A stretch of 64,000 bases of DNA from Flexifilum sp963727545 (GCA_963727545.1 CAVSGS010000013.1:186001-250000); one strand, 5' to 3'; counted from the stretch's first letter, positions 8,319 to 17,478 are shown. Numbers and translations: made by a program. The notes: generated by a model not told the origin, from the letters alone.

Positions 8319-9686
8319 ATGACTGATCCGCTTTACGGAAAAACGGTGGTTGTGATCGGCTTTGGGCGGCAGGGCAAGGCGCTGGCGCGCTGGCTGCCGA
8401 CGATTGGCGCGCGCGTCGTCGTCAACGACAGCCGATCCGCCAACGAACTCAACTTGAACCCGGCGGAGTACAACGGCGTCGAGTTCGTCTTGGGCGGGCA
8501 TCCTGAGGTGCTGCTCGAAGGCGCGGACTTGATCTGCGTGTCCGGCGGTGTGCCGCTCGACCTGCCGATCTTGCAAATGGCGCTGCGCTACGGCGTTCCG
8601 CTGAGCAATGACGCGCAGTTGTTCATGGAGCGCTGCCCCGCGCCGGTGATCGGTATCACCGGGAGCGCGGGCAAGACGACCACGACCACGCTGGTCGGCG
8701 AAATCTTCAAGCAGGCGGGACATCGCACCTTCGTCGGCGGCAACATCGGCGACGTGCTGCTCAACGTGCTGCCGATCATCAACGCCAACGACCGCGTCGT
8801 GATGGAGCTGTCCAGTTTTCAGTTGGAATTGATGACCGTCAGCCCCAACGTCGGCGCGGTACTGAACATCACGCCCAATCACCTTGACCGGCACGGGACG
8901 ATGGAAGCCTACGCGCAGGCGAAAGCCCACATTCTGGCGTACCAGAAGCCGCGCGACGTGGCGGTGCTCTCGCGCGACGATGCCATCAGTCGCGCCTTGG
9001 AGCAGATCGCGCCGGGTGATGTGATCTGGTTCAGCGCCAACGAGATGGTCGGCGACGGTGCCTTTCTCGCTGGTGAGCGCCTGATCGTCGCCGGTGACGC
9101 CAGCCCGGATGGTGAGCCGCACGTTGTTTGCGAGCGGGGCGACATCCAACTGCGCGGCGATCATAACGTGCTCAACGTGCTGGCGGCTTGCGCGATTAGC
9201 GGGGCGGCGGGCGTCGAGCCGGAGTTCATGGCGGCGGCGATCCGCGAATTTCACGGGGTGACGCACCGGTTGGAGACCGTCCGGATTAAGGATGGCGTCA
9301 CCTACGTCAACGACAGCATCGCCACCGCGCCGGAGCGCGTGTTCGCGGCGCTTAAGTCATATGACGAGCCGCTGGTGCTGCTGCTCGGTGGACGCGATAA
9401 GAATCTGCCTTGGGAGTCGATGCTGGCGCTGGCGCTGACCAAAGCCCGCCAGATCATCGCTTTCGGCGAGTTCGGCGAAGGGATCGCCAAGCTGGTCAAG
9501 CAGTTGTGCGGCAGCGAGGAACTGGTCACGCGCGTCGAGACGCTCGACGAAGCGGTCGCGGCGGCGGCAAAAGTCGCCCAACCCGGCGACGTGGTGCTGC
9601 TCTCGCCCGGCTGCACGAGCTACGATGCCTATCCCGATTTTGTGGCGCGCGGCGAACATTTTCGCAAGCTTGTGCAAGCGCTGTAA
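8319..9686 (+). CDS. murD: UDP-MurNAc-L-Ala--D-Glu ligase
   Basis: MurD adds D-glutamate to UDP-MurNAc-L-alanine in the cytoplasm, using ATP. 455 residues, normal. Visible: an N-terminal Rossmann-like UDP domain (VVVIGFGRQGKALARWL), the ATP loop GSAGKTTTT at about residues 112-122, NHLDRHGTMEAYAQAKAHI, VNDSIATAPERVFAAL, and the C-terminal LLLGGRDKNLP and LLSPGCTSYDAYPDF. Start ATG 8319 follows AAGAGG. An inverted repeat fills the gap from mraY. Identity is secure. Confidence 0.95.
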   Translation: MTDPLYGKTVVVIGFGRQGKALARWLPTIGARVVVNDSRSANELNLNPAEYNGVEFVLGGHPEVLLEGADLICVSGGVPLDLPILQMALRYGVPLSNDAQLFMERCPAPVIGITGSAGKTTTTTLVGEIFKQAGHRTFVGGNIGDVLLNVLPIINANDRVVMELSSFQLELMTVSPNVGAVLNITPNHLDRHGTMEAYAQAKAHILAYQKPRDVAVLSRDDAISRALEQIAPGDVIWFSANEMVGDGAFLAGERLIVAGDASPDGEPHVVCERGDIQLRGDHNVLNVLAACAISGAAGVEPEFMAAAIREFHGVTHRLETVRIKDGVTYVNDSIATAPERVFAALKSYDEPLVLLLGGRDKNLPWESMLALALTKARQIIAFGEFGEGIAKLVKQLCGSEELVTRVETLDEAVAAAAKVAQPGDVVLLSPGCTSYDAYPDFVARGEHFRKLVQAL

Positions 9687-9710
9687 GGGTTTAGAATGAG
9701 TTTGGAAAAG

Positions 9711-9813
9711 ATTTAACGCAAAGACGCAAAGCCAAACAGCAAGGCGCAAACAATTCCCAAGAGAGCGGTCAGGCTTTTGCTGAAAGCTGAAATGACTATC
9801 CGCTGATAGCTTA
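9711..9813. repeat. AACGCAAAGACGCAAAG repeat and AGCTGATAGC repeat before ftsW
   Basis: The gap between murD and ftsW holds two repeat types side by side: ATTTAACGCAAAGACGCAAAG at 9711-9731 with a partner unit AAGGCGCAAA at 9741-9750, and TGAAAGCTGA...CCGCTGATAGCTTA at 9781-9813. Related copies of the first occur at 14184, 14328 and 35862; of the second before murD and murC. Confidence 0.75.
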
Positions 9814-9828
9814 TTGGAGAGGGCAGTA

Positions 9829-11166
9829 ATGGCGGACTCGATCCCGCATTTCACGGACGCAGATTACGATCTCCCGGTGCCGGCGCCCCCGTCGGGGCGC
9901 ACGCGCATCATCAAGCCGAGCGATTCGGTCGCTGATCCGGCGCGTCCGGTTGAGTATCACCGCACTTTCCTGTCCACTATCGATTTGCCGATGCTGGTCA
10001 TTCTGGGGCTGCTGATGGCGATCGGCAGCCTGATGATCTACAGCACCACCTTCGACTGGAGCGCGCAGACTTACGGCAGCGATACCTACATCTTCATGCA
10101 GCACGTTCGCAATATGGCGATCGGCGGCGTCTTTTTTGTCTTGCTGACGCTGATCAACTATCGAGTTTGGAAGCGCTTCGTCATCTTATTGATGCTGGTG
10201 ACCGTCGCCAGCTTGATCGCGGTGCTGGTCTTCAGCGATGAGACCTTCGGCGCGCGGCGGGCTTTCCTCGGTGGGTCGTATCAGCCGGGCGAGTTGGCGG
10301 AACTGGCGGTCGTCGTTTATATGGCGGCGTGGCTGACTTCGCGCCATACCAAAGTGGACAGCATCGTCAATGGACTGCTGCCGTTTACGATTCTGATCGG
10401 CGTCGTCAGCGGTTTGGTGGCGGCGCAGCCTGACTTGACGACGATGGTCACGATCGTGATCGTCGCCGGGACGATGTTCTTTCTCGCCGGAGCGAATATT
10501 CTGCATCTGTCGGCGGTGCTCGGCTTCATGGGCGTCGCCGGTTACGTCCTCGCCGAGAACCTGAGTTACGCGCAAGACCGCATCGGTCCGTTCGTGGCGG
10601 GCTTGTCTGATGTGTCTCAGGCGACCTATCAAGCGCGGCAGGCGATGATCGCGTTTATGAACGGCGGCTGGTGGGGCGTCGGTTTGGGGCAGGGCAAGCA
10701 GAAATTCGGCTTTCTGCCAACGCCGCACACCGACAGTATCTTTGCCGTCATCGGCGAGGAACTGGGCTTCGTCGGTGCGATGTTCGTGATCATGCTCTAC
10801 GTCTTCCTCGTCATACGCGGCTTGCAGATCGCGCGGCGGGCGAAAGACCCGTTCGGGTCGCTGCTGGCGGCGGGCGTGACCCTCTGGATCATCACCAAAG
10901 CGCTGATGAATATCGCCGTCATGATCAACCTGATCCCGACCAGCGGCGTCGCGCTGCCGTTCATCAGCTATGGCGGATCGTCGCTGATCACGTTGATGGC
11001 GGGCGCCGGACTTTTGCTCAGTGTCGCCCGCGTGACGGCGATTGAAAACTCACCCGAAGGGAGAAGCGTCGGTGCACATGATGATCGCGGCTGGGGGAAC
11101 CGGTGGACACGTTTATCCAGCAATAGCGGTCGCCGAAGCGCTGATCGCGCAGCAACCCGACGTTGA
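9829..11166 (+). CDS. ftsW: Septal peptidoglycan polymerase FtsW (SEDS family)
   Basis: SEDS glycosyltransferase that polymerises lipid II together with FtsI. About ten transmembrane helices follow a 50-residue cytoplasmic N-terminus. Typical segments: LGLLMAIGSLMIYSTT, QPDLTTMVTI, GGWWGVGLGQGKQKFGFLP, HTDSIFAVIGEELGFVG and LPFISYGGSSLITLMAGAG. ATG 9829 has GGAGAGGG upstream. Odd: the frame stays open 95 bases into murG, adding a basic tail that looks like out-of-frame translation of murG. Either the tail is real or a small indel near 11030-11070 hides the true stop. Function is secure, the C-terminus is not. Confidence 0.92.
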   Translation: MADSIPHFTDADYDLPVPAPPSGRTRIIKPSDSVADPARPVEYHRTFLSTIDLPMLVILGLLMAIGSLMIYSTTFDWSAQTYGSDTYIFMQHVRNMAIGGVFFVLLTLINYRVWKRFVILLMLVTVASLIAVLVFSDETFGARRAFLGGSYQPGELAELAVVVYMAAWLTSRHTKVDSIVNGLLPFTILIGVVSGLVAAQPDLTTMVTIVIVAGTMFFLAGANILHLSAVLGFMGVAGYVLAENLSYAQDRIGPFVAGLSDVSQATYQARQAMIAFMNGGWWGVGLGQGKQKFGFLPTPHTDSIFAVIGEELGFVGAMFVIMLYVFLVIRGLQIARRAKDPFGSLLAAGVTLWIITKALMNIAVMINLIPTSGVALPFISYGGSSLITLMAGAGLLLSVARVTAIENSPEGRSVGAHDDRGWGNRWTRLSSNSGRRSADRAATRR

Positions 11167-12205
11167 ACTGACCTTTGTCGGCAGCGTCGGCGGGTTCGAG
11201 CGCCCCTTGCTCGACGCGGCGAATCTCAAATTCGATCATTACGCCGAAGTCTACGCCGGTCCCTTGCACGGCGTCGGCGTGTTGCGCGCGGCGCTAAGTG
11301 TCGTTAAGCTAATTGTGGGTACGCTTCAAGCGCTCTTAATCGTCTTGAAGTTCCGACCGAAGGCGCTGCTGCTGACCGGTGGCTGGGTCGGCTGGCCCGT
11401 CGCTTTCGCGGGTTGGCTGCTGCGCGTGCCGAGCCTGATCTATCTGCCGGACATCGAGCCGGGCTTGGCGATCAAGGCGCTGCGTCCGTTCGTGACCCGC
11501 GTCGCGACCACCACGCCGGAATCCGCGCCCTATTTTCGCGCCGGACAGATGGTCGTGACCGGTTATCCGGTGCGCGCGTCCATGCTTAAGGCAACCCGCG
11601 CAGCCGGGATCGCGCACTTCGGGCTGGATCCGGCGAAGCCGACGCTGCTGGTGTTCGGCGGCAGCCGGGGAGCGCGCAGCATCAATAACGCGGTCATCGC
11701 GATCGTGCCGGAACTGTTGAAACTCGGTGTGCAGATCGTGCACGTCACCGGGACGCTCGACCACGACGCGATCGTCGCGCGGCGGGCGGAAATCTGCGGA
11801 CAAATGAGCGGATGCGACGATTATCACGTTTATCCGTATCTACATGAAGACATGGCGTTGGCGCTGGCGAGCGCGGATCTGGCAGTTTGTCGGTCCGGAG
11901 CGAGCGCGCTCGGTGAACTGCCGCTGTTCGGGCTGCCGGGGGTGCTGGTTCCTTACCCGTATGCGTGGCGCTACCAGAAGGTCAATGCCGATTATTTAGT
12001 TGAGCGAGGCGCGGCGCTGCTGCTGCGTGATGAAATGATGGCTGACGAACTGCTGCCAACTTTACGTGACTTATTTGCCGACCCGGAGCGCTTGGCGCAA
12101 CTGCGCGCGAGCGCGGCGGCGCTGGGTCAGCCGGATGGCGCGGGCAATGTGGCGCGAGAACTCCTCCGCCTCGCCGGAGACGCCCGATTGGGGGACACGC
12201 TATGA
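11072..12205 (+). CDS. murG: Lipid II synthase MurG
   Basis: MurG transfers GlcNAc from UDP-GlcNAc to lipid I at the cytoplasmic face of the membrane (GT28 family). Signatures: IAAGGTGGHVYPAIAVAEAL at the N-terminus, TGGWVGWPVAFAGWLL, VTGYPVR, LLVFGGSRGARSINNAV and the UDP-sugar motif CRSGASALGELPLFGLPGV. About 377 residues. GTG 11072 is chosen for the AAGGGAG ribosome site 8 bases upstream; ATG 11078 and ATG 11081 are alternatives. The start lies inside the ftsW frame and the stop overlaps the next gene by 4 bases. Confidence 0.94.
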   Translation: MHMMIAAGGTGGHVYPAIAVAEALIAQQPDVELTFVGSVGGFERPLLDAANLKFDHYAEVYAGPLHGVGVLRAALSVVKLIVGTLQALLIVLKFRPKALLLTGGWVGWPVAFAGWLLRVPSLIYLPDIEPGLAIKALRPFVTRVATTTPESAPYFRAGQMVVTGYPVRASMLKATRAAGIAHFGLDPAKPTLLVFGGSRGARSINNAVIAIVPELLKLGVQIVHVTGTLDHDAIVARRAEICGQMSGCDDYHVYPYLHEDMALALASADLAVCRSGASALGELPLFGLPGVLVPYPYAWRYQKVNADYLVERGAALLLRDEMMADELLPTLRDLFADPERLAQLRASAAALGQPDGAGNVARELLRLAGDARLGDTL

Positions 12206-12744
12206 TGGAATTGTCTGCCATCTTGGTCATGATGGCGACCTTCTTTGGACTGATCGGGTTTTTACGCGGTTGGAATAAGGAGATCGTCGCGACCGCCGGG
12301 ATTGTGCTCGGCTTGTTCGCGCTGTTCCAGTTCGATACCTTGCTGCGCGGGACGCTGCTGGTCAACGTCAGCCGCGATCAAGTCTTTCTGGTGCAGACCG
12401 GCATCTTCGTCGCCATCGTCTTTTTCGCCTACCAGACCCGCTCGGTGATGGGTGCCGACCTTGAGCGCGCCCGCGAAGGACGCGACGCGCTGCAAAACAG
12501 CGTGCTCGGCGGTTTGCTCGGCTTCCTCAACGGCTACCTGATCTGGGGATCGATCTGGTATTTCATGGACATCAACGAGTATCCGCTTGCTCCGTACATC
12601 ATCGCCCCGGCTCCCGGTTCGCCCAGCGCTCAGACGCAGACGATTCTGCCGCTGGTGCTGCTCGGCGGCGGACCCGGCGGCAACGGCGATCTGCTCGCCG
12701 TCGCGGTGATCGTCCTGTTCGTCTTCGTGCTGATTTTGATATAG
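12202..12744 (+). CDS. CvpA-like membrane protein
   Basis: A 180-residue integral membrane protein with four or so hydrophobic helices (residues 3-20, 30-47, 65-80, 108-125) and a hydrophobic C-terminal segment. The segment GFLRGWNKEIVATAGIVLGL resembles the start of the CvpA (colicin V production) family, whose role is poorly defined. It overlaps murG by 4 bases (ATGATGG) and is translated with it, so it belongs to the dcw transcript, although cvpA-like genes are not standard dcw members. A role in envelope assembly is a guess from position only. Confidence 0.6.
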   Translation: MMELSAILVMMATFFGLIGFLRGWNKEIVATAGIVLGLFALFQFDTLLRGTLLVNVSRDQVFLVQTGIFVAIVFFAYQTRSVMGADLERAREGRDALQNSVLGGLLGFLNGYLIWGSIWYFMDINEYPLAPYIIAPAPGSPSAQTQTILPLVLLGGGPGGNGDLLAVAVIVLFVFVLILI

Positions 12745-12748
12745 ATGC

Positions 12749-12820
12749 GGTCAGCTATCAGCGGTCAGCAATCAGCAAATGCTGTCGGCTGAAGGCTGAT
12801 AGCTGAAGGCTGATAGCTTA
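12749..12820. repeat. AGCTATCAGC inverted repeat before murC
   Basis: The left arm TCAGCTATCAGCGGTCAGC at 12751-12769 is complementary to the right part, which holds two tandem GGCTGATAGCT units (about 12794-12819). The element ends one base before the murC ATG, so it occupies the place of the ribosome binding site, and no Shine-Dalgarno sequence is visible there. Confidence 0.8.
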
Positions 12821-12821
12821 A

Positions 12822-14186
12822 ATGCCTCTTACTCCCGGACAACACATCCATCTCGTCGGCATTGGCGGGGCGGGACTTTCAGCCATTGCGCGGATTTTGC
12901 TCGGTCAGGGTTACACCGTGTCGGGGTCGGATCGCACGCCTAACGCACTGATGGACGCGCTCGCCCGCGATGGTGCGACGATCTACGCCGGACACGACGC
13001 CGCCAACGTCGCCGGAGCCGACGCGCTGATCATCTCGTCGGCGGTCAAGCCGGATCAGGTCGAGGTCGCGGCGGCGCGTGACGCCGGAATCCCCGTCTAC
13101 AAGCGATCCGACATCATGGCGGATTTGATGACCGGCAAGCAGGTGATCGCCGTTGCCGGGACCGCCGGTAAGACGACCACCACCGCCATGATCGCCCACA
13201 TCCTGATCGAGACGGGTAAAGCTCCGTCGTACCTGATCGGCGGCGTGCTCAGCACGACCGGACAGAATGCCGCCGTCGGCGCGGGCGATGCTTTCGTGAT
13301 CGAGGCGGACGAGTACGACAACATGTTCCTCGGCTTGCGCCCCAATGTTGCCGTCGTCACCAACATCGAATGGGATCACCCGGATTTCTTCACAACCCCG
13401 GCGGATTTGCAGCGCTCGTTCGAGCAGTTTGTCGATCTGCTGCCGGAAGGGGGCACGCTGGTCGTTAACGTCGATACCCCCGGCGCGGCGCAGTTGCAAA
13501 ATCGCTTGCCGCTGACGATTTCCTATGGTCTCCAGCGGGGTCAGTGGGCGGTCAGAACGACCTACAGCGACGAAAGCGGCTTGCGCTTCGACGTCTGGCA
13601 CGGCGAGCGCTTGGTCGGGCAGGGACGGCTGCAGGTGCCCGGCGTCCATAACGCGCTCAATGCGCTGGCGGCGATTCTGGCGACCGGGATCGTCGGCGTC
13701 AACTTCGCTGAGGCGGTGCAAGCGCTGGTGAGCTTCACAGGCACCGGACGACGCTTCGAACTGAAAGGCGAGATCGACGGCGTGGCGGTGATCGACGACT
13801 ACGCCCATCACCCGCTCAAAATCCGGGCGGCGCTCCAAGCGGCGCGCAGTCGCTACCCTGATCGCGACATCTGGGCGGTCTGGCAGCCGCACACCTACAG
13901 CCGGACACAGGTGCTCTGGGACGACTTCGTGCACGCCTTCGCCGACGCCGACCACGTGTTGATCACCGACGTTTACGCGGCGCGCGAGCAGCCGATCGAA
14001 GGGATCACCGGCGCGGCGATCGCGGCGGCGCTGGATCACGCTGATGCGCGCTTCACGCCGACCTTCGACGCGGCGGTCGCTCTGCTGGACGCCGAGGTGA
14101 AGTCGCCCGCCGCCATCCTGATCATGAGCGCGGGCGACGCCCCGCAAATCGGCGCGGAGTTCCTGAAGAAAAGATCAAATGCCTAA
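12822..14186 (+). CDS. murC: UDP-MurNAc--L-alanine ligase
   Basis: MurC adds L-alanine to UDP-MurNAc, the first peptide-stem step, in the cytoplasm with ATP. 454 residues. Motifs: HLVGIGGAGLSAIARILL at the start, the P-loop GTAGKTTTTAM at about residues 113-123, VIEADEYDNMFL, TNIEWDHPDFF, DDYAHHPLKIRAALQAAR and WQPHTYSRTQVL. All expected Mur ligase residues are present. The ATG sits immediately after an inverted repeat and lacks a Shine-Dalgarno site, so initiation may be weak or leader-coupled. The stop touches a second repeat element. Confidence 0.95.
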   Translation: MPLTPGQHIHLVGIGGAGLSAIARILLGQGYTVSGSDRTPNALMDALARDGATIYAGHDAANVAGADALIISSAVKPDQVEVAAARDAGIPVYKRSDIMADLMTGKQVIAVAGTAGKTTTTAMIAHILIETGKAPSYLIGGVLSTTGQNAAVGAGDAFVIEADEYDNMFLGLRPNVAVVTNIEWDHPDFFTTPADLQRSFEQFVDLLPEGGTLVVNVDTPGAAQLQNRLPLTISYGLQRGQWAVRTTYSDESGLRFDVWHGERLVGQGRLQVPGVHNALNALAAILATGIVGVNFAEAVQALVSFTGTGRRFELKGEIDGVAVIDDYAHHPLKIRAALQAARSRYPDRDIWAVWQPHTYSRTQVLWDDFVHAFADADHVLITDVYAAREQPIEGITGAAIAAALDHADARFTPTFDAAVALLDAEVKSPAAILIMSAGDAPQIGAEFLKKRSNA

Positions 14187-14348
14187 CGCAAAGACGCAAA
14201 GGTACAAAGGCGCAAAGGTAGGGGCACGATATATCGTGCCCCTACGTGACATACTGGTTACTTTGGCATGGCACGTCGTGTTCCTACGATGCCTCGTTCA
14301 TCGTTTTTCTTTGCGTCTTTCCCTTCCCTTTGCGTCTTTGCGTTAAAT
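14184..14348. repeat. Nested MITE-like inverted-repeat element
   Basis: A 165-base composite between murC and murB. AACGCAAAGACGCAAAGG units at 14185-14218 are answered by inverted copies (CTTTGCGTCTTTGCGTTAAAT) at 14328-14348. Inside sits a perfect 28-bp palindrome at 14218-14245 (GTAGGGGCACGATA plus its reverse complement). No transposase is encoded. The left end begins on the murC stop codon and the right end is 13 bases from the murB ATG. Confidence 0.75.
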
Positions 14349-14361
14349 CTTTCCCTTGCCT

Positions 14362-15247
14362 ATGCTCAGCGATTACCCCCTCCTCACCAACGAACCCCTC
14401 GCCAAATACACGGCGGCGCGGCTCGGCGGACCGGCGGATCTGCTCTACGTCGCCCGTGAGTCGAACGAGGCGCTGACCGCCGTCGTCGCGGCGGCGTGGG
14501 CGGAAGGCATCCCCGTGCGCGTGATCGGCGGCGGCGCGAATGTACTGGTCAGCGATGAGGGTGTACGCGGCTTGGTGGTCGTCAATCGAGTCAGCAAAAT
14601 GGCGTTCAACGACGCGACGGTGACTGTCACCGCCGGGACGTCGCTGACGATACTGGCGCGCAAGTGCGCCGCGCGTGGACTGGCAGGCTTCGAGTGGGCG
14701 GTCAGCGTGCCGGGGACAGTCGGCGGAGCGGTGGTCAACAATGCGGGCGCGCACGGCGGCGACATGGCGAGCTGCCTGCGCAGCGCCGTCGTGATCGATG
14801 CCGAGGGCGGCACTCAACTGCTGACGGCGGGCGATCTCGCCTACGAGTATCGCTCGTCACTGCTGAAACACCGCGAAGATCGCCGCTTTCTGGTGACGCT
14901 GGCGACACTGGCGCTGCATCCCGGTGACCGGGCAACCATTGAGACGGCGATGGACGAAACTGATCGCCGCGCGCAAGCGCTCCCAGCCACCGGGCGCGAG
15001 CTTGGGCAGCATCTTCAAAAATCCTCCCGGCGACTATGCCGGACGCCTGATCGAGTCTTGCGGACTCAAAGGCTACTCGGTTGGCGGCGCGCAGGTTTCT
15101 CCCGTACATGCTAACTTTTTTATCAATACCGGCAGCGCTACCGCCCGCGACTATTACCGCCTCATCCGCGAGGTGCAAGCGGCGGTTCAGCAGGTGACCG
15201 GCGTGCTGCTCGAAACCGAAGTCGAGCTGCTCGGTGCGGGATTCTAA
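14362..15247 (+). CDS. murB: MurB, UDP-MurNAc dehydrogenase (frameshifted)
   Basis: MurB is the FAD- and NADPH-dependent reductase that converts UDP-GlcNAc-enolpyruvate to UDP-MurNAc. The first frame has YTAARLGGPADLLY, the FAD-binding VIGGGANVLVSDEGV, SVPGTVGGAVVNNAGAHGG and YRSSLLK. The second frame carries SQPPGASLGSIFKNPPGDYA, GGAQVSPVHANFFINTG and the C-terminal LETEVELLG. They join at the AAA of 14957-14959: dropping one A gives ...MDELIAARKRSQPPG, the expected family sequence, and a 294-residue protein. Ser and Glu of the active site are present. The extra A is probably a sequencing error; otherwise the gene is broken, which would be lethal without a second copy. Confidence 0.9.
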
Positions 15248-15296
15248 CCCTTAAGCTGTGGGTATCTTGTGGGATTGGTCGTTTTCGCCACAATCG

Positions 15297-15305
15297 TGTT
15301 ATGAT
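15297..15305 (+). promoter_or_regulatory. Extended -10 promoter before ftsQ
   Basis: TGTTATGAT is one mismatch from the -10 consensus and has the TGn extension; a weak TTGGTC lies 19 bases upstream. It would give ftsQ-ftsA their own start point inside the dcw cluster. Confidence 0.4.
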
Positions 15306-15340
15306 CTGCTTGAAGTGGGACTGATCAGGCGACGACCCGA

Positions 15341-16147
15341 ATGACATCAAAACTTCGCGAAAACCGGCGCTCGACGCGCACTCCGGCGATCTGGCGTGGT
15401 CGGCTGGCTCCAGAGGTCGAGCGCGCGTCCGTGCCGCAAGCGGTGCGCGGGCGTTTCACGATCCCGTGGCGGCTGATCAGCGGCTTGATGGTGCTCAGCT
15501 TGCTGGCGCTGTTGGCGCTGTTTTTCACGTCGGATGCCTTCTACGTCCACAGCATCGCGGTCGGTGGGCTGAGGACGATGTCGAGCGACGAGATTTTCAC
15601 GCTGACCAACATCACCGGGATGCAGATCTTTTGGGTCGACCCGGAGCAGGTGCGGCAGGATATCTTGCGCTCGCCGACAGTCGCCGACGCTGATGTGCGC
15701 ATCGGCTGGCCCCCCAACATGGTGCAGATCTTGATCACCGAGCGCGAACCGGCGCTGGTTTGGCAGCAGGCGGGCACGGCGGTCTGGATCGATCTACAAG
15801 GGCGAGTGATGCGCCAGCGTGAAGATCGCGCGGGCTTGCTGGCGGTCACGGCGGAAGACGCCGCGCCGGTTGGCGGGACGATCGATCAAGGCGTGGTGAC
15901 CGGGGCGGTGCAGTTGCAAACTCTGCTGCCCAACCTGACGGGTTTACGCTACCAAACGGACAGTGGTCTCGGTTACAATGATCCGCGTGGGTGGGAAGCG
16001 TGGTTTGGCGCGGGCGACAACATGGCAGAAAAGGTCCTCGTCTACAATGCCATGGTGAGTGACCTGCAAGCGCGCGGCATCAATCCGCAAGAGATCAACG
16101 TCGAAAACCCGGACGCGCCCTACTATTCTGTGCTGACAAGGCGTTAG
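15341..16147 (+). CDS. ftsQ: Cell division protein FtsQ/DivIB
   Basis: A 268-residue bitopic protein: basic cytoplasmic N-terminus of about 44 residues, one transmembrane helix (about 46-66, LISGLMVLSLLALLALFF), a POTRA domain (FYVHSIAVGGLRTMSSDEI to VQILITERE, about 70-140) and a beta domain. This is the FtsQ/DivIB architecture; the protein connects FtsL/FtsB to the divisome at the outer face of the membrane. Position before ftsA and ftsZ supports the call. The gap to ftsA is 9 bases, so they are cotranscribed. Confidence 0.9.
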   Translation: MTSKLRENRRSTRTPAIWRGRLAPEVERASVPQAVRGRFTIPWRLISGLMVLSLLALLALFFTSDAFYVHSIAVGGLRTMSSDEIFTLTNITGMQIFWVDPEQVRQDILRSPTVADADVRIGWPPNMVQILITEREPALVWQQAGTAVWIDLQGRVMRQREDRAGLLAVTAEDAAPVGGTIDQGVVTGAVQLQTLLPNLTGLRYQTDSGLGYNDPRGWEAWFGAGDNMAEKVLVYNAMVSDLQARGINPQEINVENPDAPYYSVLTRR

Positions 16148-16156
16148 ATTATCGCT

Positions 16157-17392
16157 ATGAATGATCTGGTCGTTGGAATTGACGTAGGTACAACCAAAGT
16201 TTGCACGATCGTCGGCGAGGTGCGCCCGGACGAGATTTTTGTCGTCGGGTCGGGCATCGAGCCGAATAAGGGGATGCGCAAAGGCATCGTCAACGACATT
16301 TCGCTGCTGAGCGCGGCGATTTCGGCGTCGGTGCACAAAGCCGAAAAGAGCAGCGGCTACGACATCAGCCGGGCGTTCGTGAGCATCGCCGGGAATCACA
16401 CCTCGTCGCTGACCAGCCGGGGCGCGATCGGCTTGATCACCAATCGCGGCGTGCGCGAGGAAGACCTCGACAAAGCCATCGATGCTGCCCGCGCCATCGC
16501 CATTCCCCACAACCGCGAGGTGCTGCACGTTATCCCGCGCACCTATGCGCTGGATGGCAACGATCGCATCCGCAGCCCGATCGGGATGCACGGCTTTCGC
16601 TTGGAAGTGGACGTTCACATTATCACCGTGTCCTCGACCAGCATCCAAAATCTTGAGCAGGCGATCCAGTCGGCGGGCGTCTACCCGGATCGCTTCATCC
16701 TCAATCCGCTGGCGTCGGGTGACATCGTGCTGACCGAACAGGAACGCGAGAGCGGCGCGGTGTTGATCGACATCGGCGGCGGCACAACCGACCTCGCCGT
16801 CTTCATCGACGGCACAGTTTGGTATTCGGCGGTGCTGGCGGTCGGCGGCGAACTGATTACCAACGACATCACCCACTGGATGCACGTGCCGTTCGACGTT
16901 GCCGAGGCGGTCAAGCTCCAGTATGGCAACGCGCAGCAAAGCGCCGTCAGTCAAGTGGAGACTTTCCTCGTTCAGCCCTTCGGCGAGGGGATGCCGATGG
17001 AAGTCAAGCACAGCGACTTGGCGATGGTGATCGAGGCGCGCGTCACCGAGTTATTCGAATTCGTGCAGGCGGAGATCAAGCGCTCCGGCTACGACGGACT
17101 GCTCCGTGCCGGAGTCGTCCTGACCGGCGGCTGCGCGCAGCTCCCCGGCATTCGCGAAGTCGCCGCCGAGGTGCTCGACTGTCCGGTGCGGATCGCCAAG
17201 CCGGAGAAACTCACGGGTATGGCGGACGCGCTGCGCAGCCCGGCATACAGCACCGGCGTCGGCTTGCTGCGGCTCGGCTTGCAGATGGAATCGGCGGTCT
17301 CGACGCAGCCGGTCAGCAACGGCGTACCGTCGGCGAAACTCGGCGGCTTAATCAGTGGATTCTTCCGGCGTTTGCTGCCGGATGACTCGTAA
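16157..17392 (+). CDS. ftsA: Cell division actin homologue FtsA
   Basis: FtsA anchors FtsZ filaments to the membrane and activates the divisome. 411 residues with the actin-fold nucleotide motifs: phosphate 1 GIDVGTTKVCTIV at about residues 7-19, phosphate 2 IDIGGGTTDLAVF, adenosine motif VVLTGGCAQLPGI. The inserted 1C domain (ISLLSAAISASVHKAEKSSG) is present. The C-terminal GLISGFFRRLLP is an amphipathic helix, the usual membrane-targeting sequence. It precedes ftsZ as in most bacteria. Identity is secure. Confidence 0.95.
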   Translation: MNDLVVGIDVGTTKVCTIVGEVRPDEIFVVGSGIEPNKGMRKGIVNDISLLSAAISASVHKAEKSSGYDISRAFVSIAGNHTSSLTSRGAIGLITNRGVREEDLDKAIDAARAIAIPHNREVLHVIPRTYALDGNDRIRSPIGMHGFRLEVDVHIITVSSTSIQNLEQAIQSAGVYPDRFILNPLASGDIVLTEQERESGAVLIDIGGGTTDLAVFIDGTVWYSAVLAVGGELITNDITHWMHVPFDVAEAVKLQYGNAQQSAVSQVETFLVQPFGEGMPMEVKHSDLAMVIEARVTELFEFVQAEIKRSGYDGLLRAGVVLTGGCAQLPGIREVAAEVLDCPVRIAKPEKLTGMADALRSPAYSTGVGLLRLGLQMESAVSTQPVSNGVPSAKLGGLISGFFRRLLPDDS

Positions 17393-17478
17393 TTGGGGGT
17401 AGTGGGGCGTTCGCAGCCGGTTAGAAATTGAGCTGCGAATTGCTGTCGAGAGCAGGACTAAATTGTCAGACGTAAAGG

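Noticed and set aside
12262..12495. CRISPR-like array from the TCAGC repeats in the dcw cluster
   Set aside because: Units are irregular, inverted and without constant-length spacers; no cas gene is present.
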